A stretch of DNA of 64,000 nucleotides from Eremophila alpestris peregrina (taxonomy: Eukaryota; Chordata; Aves; Passeriformes; Alaudidae), in NCBI GenBank assembly GCA_009792885.1, contig WMCF01000003.1, positions 14,656,297-14,720,296 on the forward strand, written 5' to 3'. Positions 38,311-50,700 of the stretch are shown one piece after another. Position 1 is the first letter of the stretch, and each line of letters opens with the position of its first letter. Made by a program: the position numbers and the translations under genes. The notes beneath the pieces were generated by a model, which did not search any database, had not been told where the DNA came from, and saw only the letters and a program-made list of their open reading frames with translations.

Positions 38311-40340
38311 ACATTATTATTACATGTTACTTTTTTTGGATTATTAAACTCATCTTAACCCATGAGTTTTACTTTCCCCACTGCAATCCTGATTCTTCTT
38401 CCCCATCCCACTGGAGAGCAGTGAGCAAGTGTCTGTCTGGCGCTTAGTTGCTAGCTGGGTTTAAATCATGACGCCTTCTTACTGCTTTCCCTTACTTCTG
38501 TGCCTCTGACTTTTGATTTGTTCTTGAAATTATGTCAGAATGGAGTAATGATATGAGGATTCAGAGTCCTGAGCTTATCAACTGTGTTGGCAAACTAACC
38601 AAAAAACATTACATTGACAAACTCTCCTTTGTTTGCAGTGCTCTTATGCATTAGCTTCTTATTGACTGTGTGGATATTTCTCATGTGCCTCCTGCATATT
38701 TCTCATGTGCCACCTCCTCTGCTGTCTTGCAGGGTTTCTTGGGACTGAACTGTTAGGAGACATGAAGCAACCTCCAGTGATTCTTTATTCTTTCACCAAG
38801 AAGCTCACTATGTGCTGTTCACCTTTCTCTGTAGCATGTAATAATGGCTCAGTGTTTTGTGTGAAATGGATTCTGCCAGTAGAAAATGGGTCTTTGCCCA
38901 AGCACCCAAATCATATGAACTGTCAAGGCTTTGGTTGGTTGTGTGTCTGATTAAAAGTGTGAATGGATCATGGATACAGTTCCATCACTTTCAATATTAC
39001 CCTGTGTATATCTTCTTTATGTTTATTATTATAGTTCTGTTTTTTCTTGTAGAAGTTTCTCTTCTCTTCTATCAGAATGTCAGTTGCATGTTAATACTTT
39101 GCACTGAGAGGCCCTGTGTTTACAGGGCAGGGAGGAACAGCCTCTTTTCAGATGGCATGGAATGACTGTACATAAAGTTAGTGTGGTCCTTTCCCTGGCA
39201 CACTGTGCCATGGAACTGCCAAGTGCAGAGCAAGTTAAGTAGTGCATGGTAAAGAGTCCAGAGAAACTCAACTTGAAAGAGTGGGTTTCTAAGAATAAAA
39301 GAGGTCAAATTCATATTGTTGTATAAATCTGCAAGGCTTCAGTAAAATTATGCTTATAATCATTTTGTGTCATTGACTGTAGCATGGCAGCATGGCATTG
39401 GGAACCTCTACAGAAAGTGTAAAAGCTAGTTGTGCTGAAATAGCTCAGTAATAAGCAAATTGTGCCTTTACAAAAACTCTTCAACGATTTCTTTCTGTAT
39501 AGACAATTAGAGTTTGTTCTCATTTCCTATTTATCATGACTGACTACCCCTCTCTAGGCTCAGCTGTTCCTTTTTATTCTTCTCCTATGTGCTTTGCTGT
39601 CCTGAAGCCAAATCTGAATGGATTTCAGTGGCTCTCTTGTGCTTTTTGACTTGGTACTAGGAAGTCTGACACCATAAGAAAATTATTTTACAAATTCTAG
39701 CCATACAATGAATGAGTTCTTCAACAGGCAAAATAAAAGTTCAGCTGAATAATGAGTGCAAGGTATGGCGTCTGTAAGTGTAAAATCTCTGAATTTTCTC
39801 CTCCAGTTCCCCTTGTAGCTCCCATCGAAGCTCAATTTTAGACTACAGTAAACATTTTGGGTACAGAGACTGTAGGCAACAGCTGGAAAGGCCCAGTTTT
39901 ACAATGCTGCATTCAACTAATCTATTCCACACTAGAATCAGAAAAGTAAGGTATAGTGCTGTTTCTTGAAAGGAGCAAATGGGTGATGTGTGCTCCTTGT
40001 GGGGTGACTGTATTTTTCTGCTGACTTGCAACCAGTAAATTCTTTGGCAACCTTGCTCCTGGCAAAGCCCTTGTACTTATCAACTCCCTCCTTATTGCCA
40101 AAGTAATACCAGCAGTGTCTCATTTTTCAGGCTGAGTAGTGTATGTTGTTCAGGCCCATCCTAAGTCATGGAGCCCTGTAAGGTGCCACCTTTCCCCAGG
40201 ACTTAAAATCTGCTGTGGTGAAAATGAGAGTCACTTCTTTCTCAGATTTATCCTTTGTGACAACTTTGTGTGTTGCCATCTGGGGGATAAGGACTTGTGA
40301 CATCCTCATTGACACCTCTGTCCCTCTCTGTCCCTTCCAG
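38311..40340 (+). other. End of inferred TMEM229B intron 1
   Basis: Non-coding sequence with no recognised repeat. It includes a small direct repeat (atatttctcatgtgcc twice near 38675-38715). It ends in a good polypyrimidine acceptor (tccctctctgtcccttccag) at 40340. Confidence 0.6.
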
Positions 40341-40366
40341 AGTGCAGCTGGGGTGAGTGCAGAAGA

Positions 40367-40870
40367 ATGGCTGCGGCAGAGCCTCTGACCGCTTTCTCAC
40401 GATGGTACCTCTATGCCATCCACGGCTATTTCTGCGAGGTGATGTTCACAGCTGCCTGGGAGTTTGTGGTCAACTTCAACTGGAAGTTCCCAGGTGTTAC
40501 CAGTGTGTGGGCACTCTTCATCTATGGCACCTCCATCCTCATTGTGGAGAAGATGTACCTGTATCTCAAAGACAAGTGTAACATTTTAGTGCGCTGCTTC
40601 ATTTACACGCTGTGGACATACCTCTGGGAGTTCACCACTGGCCTCATCCTACGCCAGTTCAATGCCTGCCCCTGGGACTATTCCCAGTTTGATTTTGACT
40701 TCATGGGCCTGATCACCCTGGAGTATGCCATCCCATGGTTTTGTGCTTCTTTCATCATGGAGCAGCTGGTGATCAGGAACACCCTGCGCTTACGGTTTGA
40801 TGAGACTGCCGAGCCTGGGGCCCCCACCGCCCCTGTTGGCTTGGCCAACGGCCACGTGAAGACGGATTGA
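40367..40870 (+). CDS. TMEM229B: Transmembrane protein 229B
   Basis: This 167-codon frame (MAAAEPLTAFSRWYLYAIHG... to ...LANGHVKTD) matches vertebrate TMEM229B in length and nearly throughout in sequence. The invariant stretches FCEVMFTAAWEFVVN, YTLWTYLWEFTTG and FNACPWDYSQFDFDFMGLI are intact. Four hydrophobic segments at about residues 15-37, 44-63, 73-96 and 112-135 indicate a multi-pass membrane protein. The hydrophilic C-terminal tail (about 139-167) differs most from mammals. TMEM229 proteins belong to a family named after putative type IV ABC-transporter membrane proteins, but their biochemical role is not established. The whole usual CDS is in one exon. The start at 40367 is preferred because it is the conserved methionine and has a purine at -3 (agaATGg). 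An upstream in-frame ATG is possible if exon 1 is spliced from 9195. No frameshift or missing residue is seen. Confidence 0.97.
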   Translation: MAAAEPLTAFSRWYLYAIHGYFCEVMFTAAWEFVVNFNWKFPGVTSVWALFIYGTSILIVEKMYLYLKDKCNILVRCFIYTLWTYLWEFTTGLILRQFNACPWDYSQFDFDFMGLITLEYAIPWFCASFIMEQLVIRNTLRLRFDETAEPGAPTAPVGLANGHVKTD

Positions 40871-41536
40871 GCGTGACTTAGAACCATACTTAGCAATCTG
40901 AGAGAGCCCAGACCTCTACCATGGACAGTCAGCTCTGGCTCTGAGGTACTGCTCCTTGCTGTACAAGATTCATAAACCCCATTTTTCTGATGGGGCTGTG
41001 CATGGGATATACCAGAAAAAAATGGAACCAATAGATTTTCTATGGATTTTACTCTTTGGGCTCCAAGGACCAATATCAGTTACTTGTTAGTTAGGTCGTT
41101 TCTGATTTTAACTTATTACTGATGAAAGCAGTCCTTTTGCTTAAACTTTAAAGTGGAGAAAGAAGAAGAAAGAAATGCTACAGCAGAAATGCATCCAAAA
41201 AACCCCACCTAATCAGTGGATGGGCATGGACACGCCAGCTGAGTTAGTGATTGGCTTACTCCATTAGGCAATATTCAGGTGCTTGCTTGCAACCAATACC
41301 TCCTGTGGGACCTGAGATGCTGCAGGAACAAGCAAAATCCATCTGCTGTTGAGAAGTACCTAAGACTGGCAGTCTGCTGGGGAGGTAGATGGTGTTCCCC
41401 TCACCAGGTCCCACTGGCCTCTCCCCAGGTTCTTTGTTGCACCATGAAATAATCCGGTGCTGGACATCTTGCTGAATTTATACAGATCTTGTACTTTTTG
41501 AAATCTCAGTCCTGATACTCCTGATACTCACTAGAA

Positions 41537-41590
41537 TTTTTTCTTTTTCTTTCTTTTTTTTTCTTTTTTTTTTTTTTTTTTTTTTTTCCT
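41537..41590. repeat. Poly-T/CT-rich tract before the poly(A) signal
   Basis: Nearly 54 bases of T with scattered C directly precede the AATAAA at 41591. In the transcript this would be a U-rich element next to the cleavage signal. The length is likely polymorphic and prone to sequencing error. Confidence 0.9.
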
Positions 41591-41596
41591 AATAAA
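41591..41596 (+). terminator. TMEM229B: Poly(A) signal AATAAA of TMEM229B
   Basis: A canonical hexamer lies 721 bases after the stop codon, followed by the T-containing stretch ggcctttattgcc and then 'ttttacc'. It is the first AATAAA after the CDS. Use of this site is inferred. Confidence 0.6.
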
Positions 41597-44500
41597 GGCC
41601 TTTATTGCCAAGTGAATTTTACCATAATCTGTGCTATCTGAATCTTGGCAAAAGGCTCAAGAAATAGTGCAAGTCTTCCCATCTCCTTTGTCCTCCCAAA
41701 GCAGATCTTGCTGCAGATTCTAGCTCCCATCTCAGCCGTGCAAACCTTGTAGAGACTATAGAGCCCACAAGACTTTTCTGCCTTCCTTTCCAGGGTTCCT
41801 GTTTCTGGTGATGTTGATGACTTAGTCTGGCTGCAGCCTACTGTATTTGAAGGTCAAAACCTTCAAGTGGCTAACCCAGGATTTGGTCCTCTGGCACTGA
41901 CTTCCAAGGTCCTTCAGCACTGGCAGGCCTTGGCTCAGTTCTGCCTAGTGTTCTGCTCAGTGTATCAAGTGGATTTGCTTTTTCTTCTCAAATTCTGCTT
42001 TAAATAACCACAAACATATTGCCATGACAGTAATTGAGGCAGCAAGAGAGATACCATGCTGCCTGATACATTTACTAAAAAATCAAACAAACAAAAAACA
42101 AAACACCAGTCTCTGAAAAGCATGCACTTCATGCTCTGCCTGAATGAGGCTTTGAGTTAGGGTGTGAGGGCAGCAGTAGAGAGGTGGAGCAGGAGGGACT
42201 GCTGTGGTTTCATGTAGACCTACCTGCACCAGGGACAGTTTGATGACTTTGTCAAGTCTTGGCCTTTGAAGTTAGCAAGAAACACAGAGCTTCCAGCAAT
42301 CAGATGTCTCACTCCTGAACTGATTCATGGGGAAGGTTTGCCAGAGTTGTCCCATAAGGCCAGATGAATTTTTCTTGTTCTTCCACCACAGTCAGCAGAG
42401 CTGTACCAGGGATAATTTGGCTTGAAATGCAAATCTGTTGTAGGATTCCACTCCTATTTTGGAAATAGTTGGGCCAGTTCTGTGCCTGTCCCTTGTCTCT
42501 GGTAGGGGGTGCTCAGCTATGAACCTACTCCTTGCCTTGCTGCAGCCAGTCCTGAGAGGAAAAGCACTGCTGGCCCTGTGGGTAGAATTGTTTCTTGGTT
42601 CTGCTCTTACAGAGCAGTGTTAATCCTTTTTTTGTATTGCACAGAGAGCAATTATTTTATTTCTTCCCCTTTTCACATGACATCCATTGCTGGCAATGGA
42701 CACATGAAAACAGTGGTGGCAAGGAGTTAATCAGATCTGCCCTGGGTATGCAATGTGTCCTGGATCACTGAGAATACTTAGGTGGGTATTTAGAGTTCCC
42801 TTTTTATAGTTCATTAAATTAAAAGAGAACAAACACTGAACAGATAGTTCTTCTGATGCAGTGATGCCAGTGTTATGAAATCAGAGGAGCACAGGTAGTT
42901 TATCAGCCTTGTTGGTCTCAGCAGTATAGACCCAGGCAAAACAATCACCTGAAACTGTACATGGAGGGGAAAAAAAGAGCTTTGTGTGTGGGATAATGTA
43001 GATGAGCTCACTGGAGCAGAACAGGAATTGCAAGGTTCAGATTAAAGTTGGGATCCTACCATTTTGGCCCTGGTTATGTCACGATCATCAAATGCAGTGT
43101 CTAAAGCTGGGTTGTCCTCTCACAGCATAGCTTAAATGTGATGTTGTGCTGCCTCCTACACCACCCTCACATCATGTAAAACCCTCAGCTTTATAGAAAG
43201 ATCCTTAAGATCCCTGCTTTCTCCTTAGCTGTTACAAAACTCTTTGGAAAGGTTAAAAGGAGTTAGCAATGTGGTGTGGAGAACTGGCTGTTCACAGAGC
43301 TCACCTGGTGTGCAATAGCAGTCATGTCTGTTATTGTCTTTACTTGAGAAGGTCCCATATAAGTGACACTTTATTTGTGTTTTGCTGAGTGATGAAATAT
43401 TTAACTGCTCAAAATATGGAAGGGTTTCCCAGCAGCATCCAGTATCCTAGGGCATTATTCTTATTGCCTGTGTCATTGAAACAGCTGTTATAGTCTGCTT
43501 CCCACTGGTGTCTGACGTGTACCACCCAGCTATTGCATCTTCATAGAGTGGTAATTTATACCCAGAAGTGCACTTTACTTGCAGCTTGCACACCAGAAAC
43601 AGAAAAGGACCTGGCAAATTCTTAAATCATTTAGCTATGTATAATACCACATACCTAATGCAGCAGGATTAGCCAGACTTCTCCTTTCTGAGCAACATGG
43701 CTGCTGTCAGAGCTTTGTCTTTTCTGCAAAATCTCCTTTTTTAATACATGTGATGCTTCTTGTAACATCTTGCAGAACTGCCCAGAGCACGTTACCAGGA
43801 TCTCAGTGGCAGCTCAGTGAGAGCTCGGGAGCTGGACTGAAGTTGAAGAGACATTTACATTAAGAAGAAAAAAAAACGCACAAGGCCTAACATTTGTTTG
43901 TATGTGTATCTTCCTCAGTAGATTAAAGTTGCCTGTTTTGAGTTCACCAGCAATAAAAAACCCTTGTGTTTTATCTACCTTGTCCTAACTGCAGCAAAGA
44001 GAACGTGACCCTGATCTCTGCCTTTCTTTTCCAGGGGGTGGTGGGATATGGACTCCCCAAGGTTCCAGTTTTGCATCTGTTCTCTTGCTTATCTCATGTA
44101 TAGTCCACCCTAAAGGATTTCAAAGTATGTGATAAATAAATACAGAGTCTGGTGTCTGTCACACAGGAGGCAGTTCAAGCATTACTGTGGTATCTGTTCA
44201 TACTCCAAAGATCTTGCCATAGGGGAATGTTTGATCTACAGCAGGACCAGATGCCATTTTGGTCTTTGGTGTTGTGAGAGAAATGTGTACATACATACCA
44301 GGTACTATTGCGCCTTTGGTCTGAGTGCATTTTGTAATTAAAGCAGAATAATCCAATCAAGATTTTGCTTGACTAGTCCCGTGACTATAAAAGGTAAAAA
44401 AGACTACAGGGCTTTAGCTGCTTTGAGAATTGGAAAGCAGGTGACTGAAGTCCTGAGTTCAGTAGCTTTGCTCTGCTGATGACTGGTTTTCTAAAACCTG

Positions 44501-47500
44501 CAGAGATAGAAAGGGGATTTCTTCACTCATGGAAACTTCTGCCCTTTCTGTAAATAAAACATGAGCCACAACCAAGATGTGAACTGAAACCAAATGTTTT
44601 TCTATTTTAGTTTATCCTAGGCCTTGAATACAGGCAATATGCTCTGTATTCAAGGGGGAAGCTTGCAAGCCTGAGCTCTTTTCCTCCACTTCTGCCTGCA
44701 AAATGCAGCTGAACCACCTGAGGGGGAGAATACTCCCCTTCCTTCCTGCACATTGGCAGCTATCAAATCCCTCTGTGGTCCCTCCCCTTTGTAAAAGGAA
44801 ATTTTTCTTTGTATACGGCCCCTTACCAAAGCAGAAGCTGTTACTAGTGTGTGTCACCTTACCCAGCTGCTTTGGCACCTAAAGACCATTTTGGGTCACA
44901 GAGCTGGTGAGAAGAGATGTGCATTGTCCTTGTTTGGCAAATGGCCTCCCTTTGAACCTGTCTTCTCTTACTCCTGGAGTGTCCTGAGCCAACTGCTGGA
45001 GAAGGGACATTCCCTTCCTTCTACCTTCTGTCCCAGAGAATGGAGCAAGCTCCACAGCTTGCTCAGGGGCCTTGGTCCCACTGAAGGTTTTTTGCTAACA
45101 CAGGTCTATCTCCACCTGGGCATGGGAACTTTGATTTTCAGAGCTGTGAGGCTCTGAACTTCAGGCTCATCACAAGCAAGGCTTCCACAGACCTCATAAT
45201 GAATTTGTACCATGTGGAGTTGCTTACCTGTCATAGGATGGCAAGGGTTTGCTCCATCAAGGGTTTGACCACTGGTCAAACTGCTTTGTGAACAAGAGGG
45301 GAAGTTGGGAAGTTACAGAAGCAGGCAGTGCCCCCAGTACTGGCTCTGCTTTAGGCCCCTGGGCAAGTAGCACAGATGGGGACAGAAAAGGGGCTGTTCT
45401 GGCAGAAGTCCTAGGAAGGGGCTGGGGATGCACTGGTTACTTTGTGTCCAAAAGCACCACGGCTTCAAATACAAAGTTGTGTTTTCCCACTGAAATCTTC
45501 ACTACTTGTGGAAACACAAATGTTTGCTTGCCTCAAAGTGTATGATTGCTTGAACTTACTCTGAACTAGGAGTGTTCAAAATCTTCAATCCTCTTTCTCT
45601 CTAGGTGATTCCCAACTTACAACTTTGTGGAAAAATATGTCACCTTGGGATGTGCAAGCTAATGTTCTTTAAGCCAATATAAAAAAGCTCCTAAAAGCCA
45701 TACAGTGCTGTGCGCCATCCTGATGAGTTCATCGTGCTGAGAAGCAGAATAGACACACCTCAGAGTGTGCTGCCATTTGGCTATACCACTTCAGGACCTG
45801 AATTAGTACCAATGCCTACTCAGAAATTCATTTTGCCTTACAAAATGTACTCTTAATTCCATACTTAAGAGGGAGTAAGACAGAGATCCTGTGGAAGCTT
45901 CATTTCTACTTCTTATCTCACTTGTGCTCTTACTTGTTTAAAATTCCAGCTGTTTAATTGAGACCCTGAAGACCAAATGTGGAAGGGGACTTTTTACAGC
46001 CCTGGAGCAGGTCAGTATCATCACACAGCTGCACTCTGCATTGCACAAGGTGTGCTGTGCAGCTCCAATGCACAGCCAGGATGGGCTTCCACCATACAAG
46101 GACTGTGATGAGTAGAGGAGGGGATAAAAACACTGCTGATAATGTGGCAGAGCAAGGACTGGTGGTGACCCTCCCAAATCTTCAAGGGTTAGACAGGTTG
46201 AAAGAATCTCTTCATAGTCTCTGTATCTGGCACTTCTCATAGGTCTAAAGCAAAATGGCAGGTTTTTTATTCCAAGGGATGCAGACCATTTCTTTGACTC
46301 CTTACTCTGGAGTCTGGGCAGCTCACTCCTATTGTAGGCACTGAATTTTCTGAAATGAATGGCCTTCATTAGTGTCTCAGAAAATAGCAATTTTTAAATG
46401 GTAATCCCAAATATTTGACGTCAGTTTGTATTTATGCTTTAGTCAATTTAGGAGCTAAAGACCTTTAATTATCTGGTGATGCTGTTTATACTGTTGTTTG
46501 GCATGCAGTCCTGCTTTAATGCTATAATGCAGAAGAAAGAGCAGGAGATACAAGCAATTTTCTCTTTAATAAAAATACATAAATGTGCAGTTGACACAAC
46601 ATTTAATAAATGGGTGAGATATGAATATGCTTACAGATGTCCGGCCTTTCAAATATGGGACACTTTCCAGTGAAGAATGTTGCTTTCCATTGTAGTTAAT
46701 CACCTTTGCAACATTTCTATATTGTTGTTTCAGTGTGGTTCTTAACCTTAGTATTTTGGGAATGAGAATAGTAGCTTTACATTTCACTGAAGGATCTTTG
46801 AAGTGCTTTTCACAAACTAATGAAATAATTCTTGCTTCTGAAGAATTACTGAAGTGGGTCAGAATTAACCCCAAATAGCACTGATCTGGAGCTGATGAAA
46901 ATGTCCTGACAGCTTCCAAAAGGTTATTTCAGAAAGAGAAAAGGGAGTTTAACACTTTACCTCTTAACCAAGTTTCCACATTTATGGCATGAGTTAACAA
47001 CGTTCCAACAAAGCTGGGAAACTGGGGAAGTGCTACCTGCTTTCCACCACGTGAAGCTGTCCCAGAAATGGCTGTGCATATCATGACATTGCTATGTCTG
47101 CCCAAGTCAAAGCCAGCACATGAAGGGACTGTCAGAGCTGAGAGGTAGCCCAGTAGCTTGTATAAAATAGGACTGATTCCCTCTGTCTGCTACATAATCC
47201 CATCTCCATCAGTAGAGTACTTTTGGGTAAATATTGCTAGGGGCAACAAGCTATGTTAAAGGCTAAACTGAGGTGACCATCTGCTCTATCAGCTCGTGTT
47301 GCAGTTACTGCAGAGCTTATCTGTGATGCTGTTTCTGTTGTCAGAGCACTCATCTGATACCCCAGCTTTTCCTACTGCTCCTCTTTCTCCATTGCTCCTT
47401 TGGGTTATTCTATCCTTTTCCATGCTTTATCTATCTCCACTGCAAGCCCATGCTGCAGTGACAGGTACCCAAGCCCCCTTGCCCCAAGACTGGAGCCCAC

Positions 47501-47696
47501 TTCTGGCAATTGAATAAAAATGGCGTGTTAAATAATTGGTGATGAGCTGTACTTTCCACTGAAGCCCACAGCAGTTGCAGTTGTCAGTGCATTGAAAAGC
47601 AGAAAACATTTTACACACTTGCCTTCAGGCACAAGAACAGCAGGAAGTATGCAATTACTGTTCAGGGCTTGCTCTACCTTCCACACAATGGTACAC

Positions 47697-47757
47697 AAGG
47701 CTAAATTTAGCAAAAAGCTTACACAAGGTTTTCAAGGCTAAATTTAGCAAAAAGCTT
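47697..47757. repeat. 24-bp direct repeat, two copies
   Basis: The segment starting 'aaggctaaatttagcaaaaa' and ending 'gctt' occurs at 47697-47720 and again at 47734-47757, separated by 13 bases. The copies are identical. It could be a local duplication; no mobile element is recognised between the copies. Confidence 0.9.
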
Positions 47758-50700
47758 CTCTGGTCAATCTCTTTGAGTTTCAGTGAATGTAGACTAGTAC
47801 ATAATTTCACCTCATCCTTCACATAAATGTGTATACACATAGTGAGTGTGTTTGGATGCACAAACATAGCTGATGGCATACATGCTGCATTGTAACTTCT
47901 GCCAGCAAAGAAGAGCCATCCTCTGTTTAGCTGCCCACTCACTACCACTTTCTTGAGCAGATGAAATCCAGGAAATATCCAAAGTAAAGCCCACATACAT
48001 GTGAAAAAGTTAAAGATCTAAGCTGGATGTTCTTGACCTTGCAAGCTGCATGTCTGTGTGCTTTGGTATGGCCTCACTGATATGTCAAGGGATGAAAGCC
48101 TCTAATCTATGAGCAGCCAGCTCAGAGAGGGAAGTTAGGCCGAGGTTTTTCAGACATGTTTAAATCAGTTGTTTAAATCAGATTAAGGCAAATATACCAC
48201 ACTATCCTGCTTCGTCTTCAAAAAAAGGGGAGTTACTACTTGGGCACCTTGTGGTTCCTTTGATAGGGTTTGGCTTCCAGTCTGTATGCACTCTGTTATG
48301 GCTCAGGAGAGCAGTGTGTACCCTGCTGAGTCCAACCCATCCCATCCACTCCTCCTTCTCAGCTAAGGCATCAACCAAAAGTACTCCCACCCAGGCTGGA
48401 ATGTTGATCCTAGATGTCCTATTCTTCTGCTGCTCCATCTTCTGGCCACTGGATCTGTCTGCTGTCTCTAATCTCAGCCACATTGCAAATTTTCCAGGCC
48501 AGGCCTTGTGTTTTTGTTGTCCCATTAATGTAAGCATGTCCCTAACCAGATCTCTTAAGTGCTTAGTTATCAGAGAGAGTATAAGCATTAAAAAAAGTTT
48601 CTTGAAATTTTCAAGAATAAGAGTAAACATCCCAGCTCTGTTCCACCAATGAAAGAGCATGACCTCTGTTGTCCCTTTCCATCCACCCCTGTCTGCCACA
48701 CAGGAAGGCAAATCCCTGGTAATGATTTGAGCATGCCAGCAACATCAGAGTGGAGCATGGCTTGTGGCATTAGGAGCCTCCTCTGTGCCTCTCCTCTTCA
48801 GGTGACACACAGATGTCCACCTCAGCCAGATGCTGGCATTCACCAGCAAAACAGCTTTTTAATGTCACTGGATGGTGAACTGGCTCCTCAGCAGGGGCTG
48901 ATTGGAGTTAGCTTAGTACTGATAATGATACTTTGGTTGACAAGTGTGAAAACAGAACACAGCTGTCCTTTGATCTTGCAGTAAGGGCAGCATGGCCCCC
49001 AGCAGTGTGCTTATGGTGGGGCTTTGTGCTGCATGACTGCTGAAAGGAGCACAAACATCTCCAAACAACAACACAGGCTGCAGTTGTCCTGGCCACTGAC
49101 CTCTGGGCATGCACCCAGCATGAAGCTTGTGGTGTTACACTGTCCCAGCAAGGCTGCCTGCAACCCTATGGCTGCTGGCAAAGCCAGCAGTAAGCCTGGC
49201 CTTGACTGCTGTCATGTATGGTTCATTAAACCTTATTCCTCTGCTTTATCTTCCATTGCCCATCCTGTCCTTCCTCTCTGCCTCACTAGCTGCCTCCTGG
49301 CAAGGTCTTACTGCCTGTTAGGGCAATAGTGTTCATCTCTATTTCCTGTTTTGGATGTGGTGACTTAATCCTTGCCACTTGACAATTTTTTCTTGACTGG
49401 GGCTTCACAGCATTTTTATCTCCAGTTCCTTGCAGCCACTCTCCCTCTCCTCAGGAATGCCTGTTCAGATCAGCTGTGTCCCCAGTCTGGGCACCCTCAT
49501 CCAGTTAAGCAGCTTTTACTGCCTTCTCCTCCCCATGTCCCAGACCTCTACCTCCCTCCTAGCTTGCCACCATCTCACTAGACCAGCATTATTCTTGTCT
49601 CCTCTGGTATCTCTTCCTGAATGAGTTACCAACAACTCGAACCACTGCAGGCAGGGTGGATTTCTGGTCCCATTTTTCTTCTCATGTACCCCACTTTTGT
49701 CCTTTCTCCCTGGAAGATAAATAACAAATGGGAGAAGCAGAGACATCTTGGACTTTGTTTTCTACTCTTCCATATTTGCTTAGCCTTTATGTTTTACTAC
49801 CTTTTCCCTGTCCTCTGAAGTCTCCCTCCTGGATTGGTGCTGGTGTTTCTCATTATTTATCCTGTACCCAAGATGTTTTCTTCAGCTGCCCTGCTAGAAT
49901 ATACCCTTCTCCCCATGCCAGTCTGTTTCACTAGCCCTACAAAACCCAGCAAATTAAATCATCTGCGTATCTATTTCACATATTTATGAGATACTAATCC
50001 CTGCATAGTGAAAGGGTCATATTACAAAAGGGGAAATGAGGACACCAGCATTAAAGGGAAAAGTGGGGGAAGGGAAGACCGAGACTGAGAGCAAGGGCAG
50101 GGCAGATGTCAAGGAGATGGGTTTACAGTGTTGAAAAAAAACACAGAAAACTGAAACAAGAGCAGTTCTGAGTATCATTGGCAAGCCACATTGATTGTTC
50201 TTTCCTTGCTAGTTCTGCATTTAAAGCACTCTTTTCTGCTCCCTACACCTCTGTCTTCAGAGCAGAGACCAAGTCCTCAACTGGCTCAGAAATATATATA
50301 AAGAAATCTAAAAACCAGGAGACAACCCTTTTCTCTGTGTCTTCTATGAAAAGCAACATCTCTCCTTCCCTTTCAGGCCCAGCAGGAAAGCTGATCTGTC
50401 AGACTGATCCATTTGCCAAGACTGTCCTCCCAGGCCTCCGTGCCAATTGTCACTGTGCAAGCAGGAGAGCCCTTCCTGGCTTCCCCAGCACAGCTCAGGC
50501 ACCACGAGGTCCCTGTGGGCAGAGGATTTGTATGTGATTCGTGACTGTGACCCCACTGAACAGCTCCATTTCCCATCTGCTGGGTGCTGTTACCTTCCCA
50601 GGACACAAAAGCATGTGGAATGTCTGCTGGATACAGAAACCTCTCAGGCTGCAGCCACAATAACGTATCCCTGCTTAAAGCAATAGAGAGAGATTGTGTT

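Larger units (their letters stand above)
40341..41610 (+). other. TMEM229B: TMEM229B terminal exon (5' UTR end, CDS, 3' UTR)
   Basis: The exon starts after the acceptor cttccag at 40340. The first 26 bases precede the annotated ATG and have no stop in the ATG frame. The 3' UTR runs from 40871 to at least just past the AATAAA at 41591-41596. Further AATAAA hexamers at 43952 and 44553 could serve a longer 3' UTR. Confidence 0.8.

Noticed and set aside
48202..48711. 169-codon - strand ORF
   Set aside because: No recognisable motif, overlaps a 133-codon ORF on the other strand, and lacks supporting splice or promoter context. It is likely chance in intergenic DNA.
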